A stretch of 64,000 bases of DNA from Branchiostoma lanceolatum (taxonomy: Eukaryota > Chordata > Leptocardii > Amphioxiformes > Branchiostomatidae), in contig NC_089726.1 of assembly GCF_035083965.1 (NCBI RefSeq), positions 11,041,501 to 11,105,500 on the forward strand, in the 5' to 3' direction. The translations under genes and the position numbers were made by a program. Shown in pieces: positions 38,549 to 50,500 of the stretch; position 1 is the first letter of the stretch, and every line of letters starts with the position of its first letter. The notes under the pieces are model-generated. The model ran no database searches and had not been told where the DNA came from. It was given only the letters and a program-made list of their open reading frames with translations.

Positions 38549-41500
38549 TATGTCATATATATCAAATTATGCATATATATATATGTCAAGGTTTACAAGC
38601 TTTGAATTCTGATGTTTTCAGAACAAACTACAGTAATCGCATCTGAGCCTTCTGTCCAGTTAATGATGCATCCTATTGTGGGTTAGTTCTCATTATCGCG
38701 TACATGTCTGTTCATTAACCTTAATCCCGGGCCTGACTTAACAGTTAACTACAACAGTGCAAGGACTTTAAATGATTAATAAGTAATTTAAAGACTTAAG
38801 TTTGTGGCATTCTTGTTTTCATATTCATATTTGGAGCTAAGTTTTCCTTGCTTCATTTCGAGTTCAAAACAGACTGTCAACCAACAGTTACACCGTATCA
38901 ACCCATTCACCCTGAAAAGGTTGAAAAGTACATACAATCAGTGGGCAGCCCTGTTATTCCTGTCAGAGAAAGAAAACAGGAACAGGATATGTGCTTTAAG
39001 AGGGGTTATGACATGAGAATTGTTTCACATGGTTGAAAAAGAACCGCACAAAGACGTGTCAAAGCGGTCTGGGCAGAGAATTAAAGCCGTACCAACAAGT
39101 CAAAGACAGCGTCTGCCATACTGGTTCATAAATCCAGTTAAAGAATGCAGTGTCTGAGTTCATAGGACTCCCTTTTGTGGGTCTTAATCCTTTAAAAGTG
39201 TTTTGAGTGATTGATACCTCTATCCCTCATTCGTCGTGCAACGCATGAAGGATCAATAAGATTTGTGCGGCCGAGATTCGGCATGCAAATAGGACGCCTG
39301 TGTAAACTTTGCGGGACAAAAAGGAGTGTGTACTTAACTCCTGCAATGGACCGCTTCTCGTCGGCCTGAAAAGGACCCTTACAACTGGTTCAAAAGGTTG
39401 ACAGTGTAAATGCGTCACAGTATCCAACTCTCATGTTAGGCGAGACAACTATGACATTTCTTCCAATCAACAAAATGGCATACCGTAAAATTCCTATTTA
39501 CGTACGCACCCCTCCTAACGTACGCACCCCTGATTTGGGGACGATTGCGGACCTGACTCAGTGAGTTGAAACGTTCAGGGGAAAAACCCTCCTAACGTAC
39601 GCACCCCCTCTCCAGCATTTCGGTGGATAGTTAAGAGGTTGACATGAATGATCATCCTTCCGATGATGTTTACCGACTTCAAGGGTTACTGAGAAAATGT
39701 TTCTGGGCAGAAAATATCAAACAATTTAAATATATGTATTATTCATTCTTTATTACTGATTTATTGTGTGGTAGCATTCTACACTTCATTTGCTTGAAGA
39801 TGTACCGTACTGTACATATGCTGATATGTGATTTTTACAAGGAAGAACCCCTCCTAACGTACGCACCCCGACTTTGGCGTCGGCCTGGAGCACCTGCTTG
39901 CAACTCGAAAAGTTTTTAAAGTGCGTACGTAAATAGGGATTTTACGGTAGTATATTGAAGCACATATAGACTTTAGAAGATTAAAAGCACTTTTTTTCAA
40001 CACAACTATTTCACAATCAATAATCTTGATGTTTGGATTTTTGATAGAAAGAAATGTACAAGAAAAAGGGAATCAAAACACCTATTGATAAAGAAAACAC
40101 TCGTTGCATGCACACTAAAAAATGAGCAGGGTGGTGTACAATGCTGTTTTTGATTTTACAAAAGTCAGTGAATTGAAAAGATATGTAAAACTGTACTACC
40201 AGATCTGAAAAGAGAAGGGTGTTGGGGTTAATAAGAGTTGAGTCGAGTGTGATGTAGTACTTTGCTGCCATTTAGCACGTTTTATCACCAGCTAACGCGA
40301 TGCCCACACAATGGTGGCCAACAGTGATTGTAATATATGGCGCACACTAACTCTATCAGCGCACATTCTTCCACAGATTACATGTTGACTTTTGGTTAAA
40401 CATGAACTCAGCTCGCTTTCTGGCAAGACAGTTGAATCATTTATTGAAACAATATTTCTATGGTCAAAAACTGAAAATGTGCTTCAGATCTGACTTCTGT
40501 TCTTGTTCTGGAACAAAGTTGAAAAGATACTAGCTTACAGTCTCTAAAAACTTTTCCCTTTGCAACTACTGACCATACAATACACTGGAAGAAACTGTTG
40601 CCAACTTTGAAAGAAAATTTACCATGTTAAGTCATAAAATGTAACTGTGACTACTGTATAACTGTCTGAAAGTCACATTTAGAAATAATCTGTGCAAAGT
40701 GTGATTATCTTTGTGAAAGTTATCTAATTTCTTACTGACCCATTTGTCATCATGGTTTCATGATATGCTGTTTACTGTATGCTGGGCAGTGGTACTGATA
40801 ATATATTATTGCCCTACATTGGTTTAATAATTAATCCCACACTAATTGATTTGTCACCATTTGTGATAACAATCCCTGACTAATTGATTGTGATGCTACT
40901 GTTGATTGCCATTTGTGTGGTCTTTTTGTACTTCCTTAACTTTTACCAATGGAATGTTACAAAGGTATAGGTTATAGTCTATGTTATTGACAAAACAAGA
41001 AAGTGCAACATTCTTAGATGGCTAAAAGCTTTTTTTCTCAAAAAACCCATGTCATGTTACATCACCTGTTTTATAGACAACAGGTGGTCCGCTTTGATTC
41101 AGTATCCCCTATTTTCCCGGTCAATAGTGACCAATCGAGGCCATGTTGTTATTGAAGTTGAATATCCTGCAGTTTTATGATCAAACTTTCAATTTTCAAA
41201 TCATGGTTTCTAAATGGATCAATAATGGAAGAACAGCTGCCCTACATGTATATGGAAGCAGCTGTTTCAGGAAAAACACCTGGTGAAATATAATACTGCT
41301 AGTGAACCTGCACCATCACCTACAGGAAAACACACCTTTATTTATTTGTACCAAATGTCATGTTGGTACACTGCTCAGCAAACAGTTGTCTTTTCAACAG
41401 TCGTGTTTAAGAAATAACAGCTGGATCTTTCTCTCGCTCAAATTCCTTTCTAAAATGCTAGTCTGTCTGCATCTAGTATTCAAGTTAGCTCTGTAATGAA

Positions 41501-42468
41501 AGAAAATTGGAAAATTGTTCTGAAACAGGTGTTCCATACATCTGAACCCACGCCCATATCTTACCTGGCAACTTGAACCTCTCTGCTCGAGTTCTGGACC
41601 TCCCACCACCAGACAGCACTCGGCCTTCTTTAATTTGGGCAAATCCCACTCTAGACCTCGAGTCATCTTGATCGTCGTCTCGCGGGGAGTCAACACTTTC
41701 CTCTGATATCACATCACTCCTCGTGCCCGCTCTTCTCCGTCTCCTTCTTTCTGAGCCCTCCTCATCTCTTGACGTTTCCCGATCGGCATCCATCCGACTG
41801 GTGGACGATTTTGATTCGTCCATTTGCGTATGGTCTATTGTACCTTCGGAGTGTTTCTTCGTCGCAGAGGTTCCCCTGTACGCATTTGACTGCCACTCGC
41901 GTTTGGTGAACACCACATCTAAACACAACTCCTTAAACCCCCAACAAAGTTGCCACACAATGTCTGTGTGAAGGTTCACTGTTTCTTCATGTTCAAATAG
42001 ATACAAAACTTTTGCCAACTCTACAAGTAGCGTAGGTGCAGCGTACTTTGACTCTTCAAACTGGATTTTCTGTGGATCATCCCAGGCTAGTTTGTTTTCC
42101 TGTTCTTGTTGTTCTAGCTGTTGTAAGTTCGAGGTAGCTCGATCTAGAGATTCTTGAATTAGAGACAAAGTTTGGTTAATTGCCGGGAGTAAACTTTCCT
42201 TCTTCTTGCCGCCTTCCTCTGTCTCCTCGTGTGTTCCCCCTTCGGTGTCAGCCTCGGCTTTCTTCTGCTTGTCCTGTTTTGTTAAGAAAGCGGCCAGACG
42301 AGGATTGAAGTTGGCAAACCGCAGAGACTGTGGAAGCTCGTCGGGAGACTTGCGGAAACGCTTGGCGGACTTGCGACTAGTCTGCTGCCAGAAGAAGGTC
42401 GATCCCGCTGTCCTCCAGGGAGGGGGCAACTCTTGCACAGGCGCTGATGATGATGCGATTGATGTCAT
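28796..42468 (-). CDS. C3orf20: C3orf20-like protein (FAM194 domain family)
   Basis: Fourteen coding exons in transcript order: 42468-41565, 38032-37943, 36799-36713, 36466-36373, 36063-35830, 35400-35130, 34774-34643, 34305-34198, 33639-33277, 33013-32895, 32373-31927, 31670-31068, 29431-29261, 28931-28796. All phases agree, giving 1252 residues (human C3orf20 about 904). A Ser/Arg/Glu-rich N-terminal region is followed by a FAM194-type domain at about 445-600, with LPDGSCSVFYPSGRVAISI, TPSGHGCCYHPNG and EPDGTISKQWSWP. After a charged linker comes a second conserved block at about 950-1150 (LIIIAVTSTYYTNANPCDTM, MYYSGKLLFCDHIFNGYG). The ERICH6/C3orf20 group is poorly characterised and tends to be testis-expressed. 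Assignment to C3orf20 rather than ERICH6 is from remembered domain order. The start is the first ATG in the open frame of exon 1, which follows an acceptor at 42502. The intron 35401-35829 is U12-type. Confidence 0.75.
29643..30575. mobile_element. Foldback transposon with iterated GC-rich arms (933 bp)
   Basis: The ends TGTCACAGGGATCTCGCACC and GGTGCGAAATCCCTGTGACA are inverted copies, flanked by CCCT on both sides (29639-29642 and 30576-30579). Each arm (about 29643-29770 and 30415-30575) is built from repeats of roughly 20 bp such as GGGGTGCGAAATCCCTAG. Many of these are locally palindromic (TTCGCACCCCCCGGTGCGAA). The interior is AT-rich and encodes no transposase. It contains a tRNA-like stretch at 29862-29944. 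The element is in the intron between the last two long exons of the C3orf20-like gene. Confidence 0.75.
29862..29944 (+). repeat. Degenerate tRNA-like sequence inside the foldback element
   Basis: AAGTGGTAACGAATTGGG resembles an A-box region. TGACT/AGTCA pairs as an anticodon-like stem with loop ATCTGGG. GTGTTCAAATCC resembles a B-box. The ends TGTTGAC and GGCGACA pair at most positions. The T stem does not pair, so I call it a tRNA relic, not a tRNA gene. Confidence 0.4.
30663..30714. repeat. 52-bp direct repeat, copy 2
   Basis: Identical to 28122-28173. This copy is in an intron of the C3orf20-like gene and is not bordered by MITE sequence, so it may be the source of the other. Confidence 0.85.
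35401..35829 (-). other. U12-type (minor spliceosome) intron of the C3orf20-like gene
   Basis: On the minus strand the intron starts GTATCCTTC, an exact U12 donor. It contains CCTTAAC (35419-35413) with its branch A 13 bases from the 3' AG, a match to the U12 branch site. This join is also the one that keeps the reading frame and rebuilds SVFYPSGRVAI. A nearer AG at 35411 would break the frame. Confidence 0.85.
35589..35628 (-). pseudogene. Reverse-transcriptase relic (non-LTR type)
   Basis: A minus-strand translation gives GVPQGCTFDPLLF, which matches the conserved GVPQGxxxxPLLF motif of non-LTR retrotransposon reverse transcriptases. Nothing else recognisable surrounds it. It is a short decayed fragment inside the U12 intron of the C3orf20-like gene. 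Confidence 0.6.
38498..38543. repeat. CT microsatellite
   Basis: An almost pure (CT)n tract with one interruption, in the first coding intron of the C3orf20-like gene. It is followed by a short AT-rich alternating stretch. Confidence 0.9.
39481..39949. mobile_element. MITE with 29-bp terminal inverted repeats (469 bp)
   Basis: Left end TACCGTAAAATTCCTATTTA then CGTACGCAC. The right end is the inverted copy with one mismatch (GTGCGTACG then TAAATAGGGATTTTACGGTA). A TA at each edge may be the target duplication. Three internal copies of CCTCCTAACGTACGCACCCC (39511-39530, 39588-39607, 39850-39869) share the inner part of the terminal repeat. No transposase frame. Located in the intron between coding exons 1 and 2 of the C3orf20-like gene. 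Confidence 0.8.
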
Positions 42469-42501
42469 GGTGATTTCCGATGAGGTCAAAATCAGATTGT
42501 T

Positions 42502-43002
42502 CTGGAACAAACTTCGTCAGTGGCTCACTCGGATCGGGTCTGGAACAAATTATTTGGAGGACGGAGTTAGTTGTTTTGCATGGCAATTCCCTGGAGTGCG
42601 AGTGACCCCTATGGCACCCAGGGCCTTACTTTCGACTCGTCAACATCATGATGGTGAATTTGCTGTTATCTCAGTATTTCAGACAGACACAAATAATCAA
42701 TGCAAAGACAGAAAGGTTACTATACTGCTAAAATATGCAGTGTAATCTCAGCGCGGTCCTCCCAACCTGAAGTTGCCAACAACGTCCCGGGACAGCCAAG
42801 TGGCCAACCTGCTCGGAGACCTGTTGCAGGTCAGAAAAGGCACTCAAAACAAGAAACATGATCACTTACCAATTATATATCATTCCCTGGTGATTCTTTT
42901 CACAGTTTAATCCTTCAGGAGGATGTTCAAAGCCTCTCCTATGGAGCCCTAAAGCCCGTCTCGAGAGAGACTCTCGGTACATGCCATGCGGGCCGCCATG
43001 TT
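42502..43002 (-). promoter_or_regulatory. 5' leader and promoter of the C3orf20-like gene
   Basis: An acceptor (TTTGTTCCAG) at 42502 precedes the coding exon. A strong donor (AATTG/gtaagtgat) at 42869-42861 suggests a 5' UTR intron of 42502-42869 and a leader exon from 42870 to about 43000. A YY1-type AACATGGCGGC on the minus strand (43002-42992) lies where the start site would be. Confidence 0.5.
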
Positions 43003-43639
43003 GACTGGGTACTTGAGAACCCCCACTGTTTATAGGTGTTTGGACTGGGGACAGTGGGGGCGTGGCCAGTCTCCCTGGAGACGGGACGCCTGACAGGTCC
43101 TACAGGTGTGCTGTAGCGTACGGTGCGACAGGGGTCATACCTGGTTGCTAAGGGGGAACGTGAGAACACATTCATCATGCCGCCTGGCAGGTTAGGGCGG
43201 TACTAGAATAGCACTTCACCTTTTGTTCGCGGGCAGCTGAGTACATTTGATCCTCGGGAAGGGGATACTTCAGTATTCAACCAGTTAGATTACTTTCAGT
43301 GATGTCTGTAACGATAAACATTACATGTGCGTTTGTTTTGTATCAACTTATTTGACAAGAGGGAAGTGGGGAACATCACCGATGATATGTGCGTTTATAC
43401 CTTATTGGTAAAAAAAGAAGAGAAATTTAGACAGGTTGTTACTTGATGGTGCGCGTGGAAGAATCCTTTTTTTTTAAAACGAAATCTGAATAGTTATTAA
43501 CAAGCAATGACTGGGGAAAATTCACAGAGGAATTTTTCCAACTTGAAAGATAAAAGACAATAACGTTACAGCTAGGAAAGAGATTAACCTAACTCTCTAC
43601 AATGGATAGTTGCGGTCATGCTGTAAATACATTCACTTT

Positions 43640-43820
43640 CACGGTGGTTTTAATTCGCGGTAGGAGGTGGGAAATGAGGTTTTAGCGATGCTTGAAATTC
43701 GCGGTTGAAACGATTTTGTATACAGGAGTAATATATAATTAAAACGCATATCCGGGGTGTCATAAATTTACGGTGGAGAGGTCAGCGCGAAAATAAAACC
43801 ACCGCAAGATTTTCATGATT
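43640..43820. repeat. Inverted-repeat element between divergent genes
   Basis: CGGTGGTTTTAATTCGCG on the left and CGCGAAAATAAAACCACCG on the right form imperfect inverted arms around an AT-rich centre. This is a MITE-like fold in the shared promoter region. Outer boundaries are uncertain. Confidence 0.45.
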
Positions 43821-44273
43821 TCACTTCAGTATTCAGAAGTTGTATAGCGGCTCAGGGTCTACTCGACTCTGTCTGGCACATGTGACCATTTTGTTTGTTT
43901 TGTGGAAAAACCGTAACAAATTATCATCTATACCAATAACGAATACTTGCTAAATTTTACTTGTATTCTTTAACCTCCTTGGTGCAGGTTGCAACATTTA
44001 TCATTTTACTTGAAAAGCGTCATGCTTCGTCCTCAGTCTATCCTCAGTCTGAGGTACGGCCGCGCCAAAGAAAGAAATTGGGAAAGACTGTTGCGTTTCA
44101 CGGAAATGTTCTCCAAACCGTAAATATTTGTTATCATTTTAGTCATTTATGTTTACATCGTACTTTTTTTCATCAGCAGGTAGTTGATGCCCCCGAGTCT
44201 TTTGAGGTGTAACAGGTGTCTCGAGAGATTCCGCAATCTGGTCCCTCTACCCCCCGCGGAGTCACTTTTCATA

Positions 44274-44324
44274 TCCCACAATGCACTGCTCATTTCCTAG
44301 GGAACGGCGAAACAAGATGGCGGC
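44274..44324 (+). promoter_or_regulatory. LRGUK core promoter: ZNF143/Staf-like and YY1-like sites
   Basis: TCCCACAATGCACTGC at 44274-44289 matches the Staf/ZNF143 consensus core (CCCANMATGCAYYRC). AAGATGGCGGC at 44314-44324 matches the YY1 site that in vertebrates sits just past transcription starts. Both are about 200 bases upstream of the LRGUK ATG. Confidence 0.6.
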
Positions 44325-44516
44325 CTTCGGATAAACTGTTCATATAGCTCAGTTGAATTTATTTGAAAACTTGTTAAATTCGGCCTGTCTCGGCACAAAC
44401 ACACTTTCAAGACGTGAAGCATTTGATCTACGACTCCATCCTGTGATTAGATCGCACGCATATCACCCTGTTTTCGCGCAAGGACGATTTTTGTGCCGAA
44501 GTTTACTCTGAAAAAT

Positions 44517-47500
44517 ATGGCTGACATGGACGGCATCTGGTCCCAACACGGAGGGATGGACGGTCTTCCGCCCAGCGACCCGCCAGAAATCAGCTTTGGA
44601 GCGCCGAACGTTTTCCAGGTCGGCACGTCGGACTCCCCTGCGTCCGAGCTGCCTGACAGCGCCCTGGGGTACGGGGTGCCTTACATACCGGACGACGATG
44701 ACGACTCACAGGAGGAGGAGGGGCCTGAGGTTGGGAGGCTAAAATGTTTTAATTAAACATGTCACAATTTACTATGTGGACGAAATGTCTTTCACTTCAA
44801 ATACCAACAAGTGAAGAGTTTTCCAATAAATACAAATGCAAATACTGAATGCCTGTTCATTACTTGTGTAGCTGTCTCCTGATGGAATCTTGGATGAGGA
44901 GACGGTGGCCCAGGGCCTGTCTAACCTGGGGAAGGCTGCCGGGGGCACGGCTCAAGTCTTCCTGCACCTCACATTGCCGGTAAGTTAAACTGGTACACAC
45001 ATGTAGTGCTCAGGTGTAGAAGAGCACACATGTACAGTACCATTACCTTCATTTCTGCAGTTGTTTTCATGGTTTTGCAGTACAGACAGATAAACTGTGC
45101 TTCAATCAAAATGCGTATAGAGGAGACATTCAATTGTTATAAGATTTACTACTAGTATTATGTACAAATTATGCACAGGTAGTAGAGAATTAAGAAGGGC
45201 GTTAAGTGCACACAGGTATATTCCATCTATTAAAAAGTAACATGTTCTTTGACAAATTAATCATTGAAAGCCGCAGTGGTAACATTCTTTCCAGCACTTA
45301 GGTGACCAGTTTACTCAATGGTGTGTGAAGATTTCCCAATTTTTTTTTACCCATTGTCTGTCCACAGGGTTATAACCTAGCTGACATCAGCCTGCTACAG
45401 GACTATGTCCATCTGCAGAGGCTGGAGATGCCGTACAACCAGATCACAGGTGTGGAGATGGCAGAAATATGCAGCTTTATTACGCTACATGTAGTTTACA
45501 TAACTGTAGTCATGTACACTGTATGTACAGACAGGTGATTGTACAAACTTCTGCTATAAATGTCATATATTTTTCAATATGCACTTAGAATCTTGGTCAC
45601 TGTGCAGCTTTTGTAGAAAGACTTTGTCTTTGTCAAAAAGTGGTTTGAATGCTTCTCCAAAGCTTTTAAAAGGAATATCTGCAAATTATACAGTGATACA
45701 TATCTTTTAAAACTTGTGTTCTTGTTTACTTCACAGACCTGTCTGCTCTGAGCTGTATGACACATCTCCTGTACCTGGATGTCTCCCACAACGAGCTGAG
45801 AGATCTGCTCAACTTTGAACCACCCATAAATCTGAAGGTACATATTGTAGTGGGCATCTGTAGCACGGCTATACGTTTTTAAGTGTTTATTACATGAATA
45901 GCTCTTGACATTTGTGGCATTTAGGCATTGTTGTGTGATGCTTTCATCAGATTTGAATTATTTTACAATGGAAGGCATTAACACACTAGTACTTTTATAG
46001 TTGTTGCAGTCATATCATGTTGTAGTAATAGTTTATTGCAGATATGAGTTGCTGCACCTTTCAAGTCTGCCAATCTTGCTTTGACTAAGAAGAAATAGTG
46101 ATGTCTTATGATATAGATATCTTTAAGCACTGGAGAGATCTAATTTCTGTGACCTTTTCCATTATAGGAGGTGGATTACTCCTACAACAAGTTGGAGACC
46201 ATTCAGGACCTATCAGAACACACAGCTCTCACCAAACTGACCCTGGACAGTATCCTTCATAGCTGTATTATAAACTTTATCAACTTCTATTAGTGATTAA
46301 TAGTTTTAAACTTATTTCTATCCAAATTTTCTATCCTCATTTAAAGAGATCATTTGCCCTTGACTCTTGTTCCTTCCAAGACAACAACATCGCAGAGATC
46401 TCAGGCTTGTCCAACTGCAGGCAGCTCAGATATCTGAGTATCGCCCACAACAACCTACAAAAGATCAGTGGACTGGATCACCTCAAGATCAAGTACCTCA
46501 GTCTGGTGGGTCATGAATTCTTTTACTGTGTTCTGTTAGGAGGTTGAAGGAAAACTTCCACATCATACGGTTATACAGTTATACAGTTATCATTGCCTTG
46601 ATTCAGAATTATATCATTCCATGTTAGGCAAAACTTGCTGTTTATGATGATGATTTACTGAATACATATTGATATTTTTACTTTTAGAGAGGAAACAACA
46701 TCAAGAGGATAGAAAACTTGGAGACCTTAGTGTACCTTCAGGCAAGTACCCACGATTTTTTTTTACTAAAATATGATGATCCCTTTACTTATGCAGGAAA
46801 GTAAAATGATTCAAAACTCTACTTTTTGATATGTCACCAATGCCAGGCAAATGTTTGTGCCAAGATAAAAGAAGAGTGATGATCTTTCTTCAGTCACCTG
46901 TGACACCTGTGTAGTCAGTTGGTTTGCTGGTAAGATGCTCTGGTCCTGAGGTGTCACTAAACACTAACCCCCCTCCTCTGCAGGTGTTGAACCTGTCTGG
47001 TAATGCCATCAGCAGCATGGCTGGGCTGGAGGGACACAACTATCTGGAGTCTGTGGATCTGGATGACAATGAGGTTAACAATTCAATACTTTTCATGTTT
47101 TGGAAAAGAGTTACTGATTACTTACTGATTTACTATCAAATTACATTGTAACTGCATATTACTAGATCAAAAAAATTAATTAAGAAAAATAAATTACCCA
47201 TCTTGTCACAGGTGAGCAGCATAGTTGAGGTGCAGTACCTGGTGGACCTGAGGCTGCTCACAGACCTGAACCTGATGCGGAACCCCATACAGGTCTGTCG
47301 GGCTGAATTTGTTCTCGTATAATCTCTTCAGTCACCTGCTTACCAACACAACAAAAAGTTGGACTTACTGAATATTTTGACTGTACAACACCAATCCTCT
47401 GCTTCTATTACCTTCATAGGATTGCAGATGAGACTGACGAGTACATTTTGCAAATTGCTAACCTGTAGAACACACTTGTATTGAGAAAGATAAAATCATT

Positions 47501-50500
47501 GTCTCTGTGATTCCTAGACTCATGGACTGATGTTTTCTTTGCCCAGGGCCTCCCTGACTACCGGCTGTCCATCCTGTTCAAGTTACAGCAGCTGTCCACC
47601 CTGGACAGAAAGAAAGCAGAAGTGGAAGAGAAGGTCAGGCAGGAATCATTCCCAGAATTGTCAATTCACAGTATGAAAATGATTTTGAAAAAGAAATTAT
47701 AAAATACCTAATGATAAGAAACAAATCTTGTGTATTAGCATAAAAGTTTATCAGTGTTGCTATACAATATATATACATGGAAAACTGTAACTATTAGTAA
47801 GTCCAATCTTTGTGTTGGAAAATGGAATAAATGTTTCCATAAATCATGTGTATTTTCAGGTTCAGGCAATCAACATGTTCAACCCTCCCCAGGAGGTCAT
47901 AGCTGCACAGGACCACATCAGGAATGTGGTGTACAGTTTCCTTACAGCCAGCAGAGTCTACGACAGGTGAGACTTTTGTATGTGGCAAAAACTAGGTACC
48001 GGTGTGGCCAAGCTATCATCATCATCTTATCTTAGATATCTAACTTTGCATGCGAGTGGAGGGGCTTTAGAACTTTCAGTCACAAACAACCAATCCACTT
48101 CTTTGACAAGATTTACCGATATTCAACAACTTGTCATTTATGGATGACCAAATCTTACAGTGGATGTCAGATTTTAGATGGTCCAACCTGATTCTGTCCA
48201 ACCATTTTGGAACACTTTTACCATGTTTACACAAATGTACATGTTTTTATCACAGCACGCTGCCCAGTATTGAGACCCCCTACCCCATGTTAGTACTGAC
48301 TGGTCCCCAGGGATCAGGGAAGAGGGACCTGGCTGTTCGACTGGTGCAGGACTTCCCAGACTACTTTGGATACGGGTAAGAACATTTGCCTCCCTGATGC
48401 CTCAGTTACAACACTCAATGTCCCAGTTCTGTACTTTGCTCTTTGCCATTTACAGTGCTTGTTATACTGGGTCTGTAACACTTGGTATTGTATGTTCCAT
48501 CTTTTGACAGAATTTCTCACACCACACGGCCCCCAAAGACAGGAGAGGAGGACAACAAAGACTACCACTTTGTGTCCATGGACAGGTTTGAGAACCTCAT
48601 TAGACAGGTATGCAAGTGACAAACATCATACACAAAATCTACCAGCATTTCATCCATTCTACTATTATCACTGACTATGGATTTGAAGTGGATGAAATTG
48701 TAGAGGATATGCTGATCCTAATGTTGTTGTTCTTCCTGTGTGTAGGGTAAGTTTATCCAGACCTGTCAGTATGCTGGCCATCTGTATGGCCTGACCATGG
48801 ATGCTGTGGAGGCCGTGGCTAAAGAAGGACTGGCCTGTGTGGTGCACATGGAACTGGAGGTAGGTTCTGTGGAATTCATCTCATAGAAATGTTAGGATGT
48901 TGTATTATTTTCCAGCCATATTGTCTTGTGTAGGTGTTATGCATCTACAGGGGTTTTAGAAATCACAATCACCTGATTATTGCTTACATGTGGTTCTCTG
49001 GAAGCTTAAGTATTATAAGTTTTGTCTTTTGATGATAGTATATGAATAGCATGGGTGTCACCCTAGGTTGCAAGGGAGCCCCAATAACTAATAAGGATGG
49101 CACCCAGGGTAGTACATGTACTTGTTTTCGATCAATGGCAATTGGATGCATTATGCATATCTAATCAATCTGTCCAAGCAGTTCCAAATTAACTGCTTCA
49201 TGATAGTAGGTACACATAGACGTATGTCCTTGAATATTATTAAGAAATAGCACTCTTGTACTCAGGGTGTGATGACGTTGAAGAACACCTACTTTGAGCC
49301 AAGGTACGTCCTCATCATCCCGGCCACCAGGCAGTACCTGGCCGAACGTCTCAGCTCCAGGGAGGGGATACAGCAGGATGAGGTGGCCTACAACATCACA
49401 CGATGGGACACCTACGTGGACACCAACCAGACCAATCCAGGCTTCTTTGACATGGCCATTGACAGTGGTAAAAACCTTCCTTGGTCTGACGGCATTGCGT
49501 CAATTCTGAAGTCTCATTGTATTCATAAAGCGTGTATCTCACTGAACTGCTGCACACAACCGAGTGATTTGACAGAAGGCTCAACAAATCTCATCGATAA
49601 AAATGCATGTTGTTATCTTTTTAGTCATACTTGTCCATTTTGCATGGTATTCCCATTATAAAGTCAAGGGTAACATAAATCCAATTCAAGTCACAGCAAG
49701 GTCGACAACATGCTGCAGTCCAGTGAAATACCCCCTTAAGTATACATGATTCTTCAGATAGTCTTATCAACATTTGGAGGCTCCCCTACCTGCCCAGAAT
49801 GTGAATTAAGTCAGTTAGAGCACCAATCGTATACTGATTGGTAGGATGGCAGAATTGTCTGCACCAAGTACTGACAACAATGTTCTGACAATATCTTCCG
49901 TTCATTTATGTTTTAGATGACTTTGGACAGGCCTACACGTCCCTACGGAAGTTAGTTATGGACTACCTGGGCATCAGTGATGCTGCATCATCAGAGACAT
50001 CCACCATTGATGGCGACTCCAGGTCCCAGAGTAGATCAGAGGCCAAGGATGGAACTATGAGTATGACTGGTGAGAGTATTCAATTTGTTTTTAAGAAAAC
50101 AATCAAGAAACATTAAAAAGGTTGTGAAGTAAATTCCACAAGATTACAACAAAAATTGATGTACAGCCTCCATATTTCAAATATTTTGTTCCTCACTTTT
50201 AAATTTGCCCATTGATTGCTGCCAGATTGTGGAGATATGACAACTTTGACTTGACTCTAAATTAGTGTAATGGGTTCATCTCTATAGGTGTGACATCCAC
50301 CAACTCAGCCACCAGGGCGACCAAGTGGAGCAAGCCTACAGGCTCCATCAGCATGGACATGGAGATGGGAGGGGGGGCAGCACGCACATACTCGGGACAA
50401 CTCCGCAAGATGGAACCCAAGAAGACACCTGTGGTAAGTGCACTCCATTATTTATACCAGTACTATCAGTCCTAAACAGACTCTTGTTAAGAATCTTGAT

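Noticed and set aside
42466-42510. Upstream extension of the C3orf20-like frame before the chosen ATG
   Set aside because: It opens from TTG and crosses a good splice acceptor at 42502. The first ATG in frame is at 42468.
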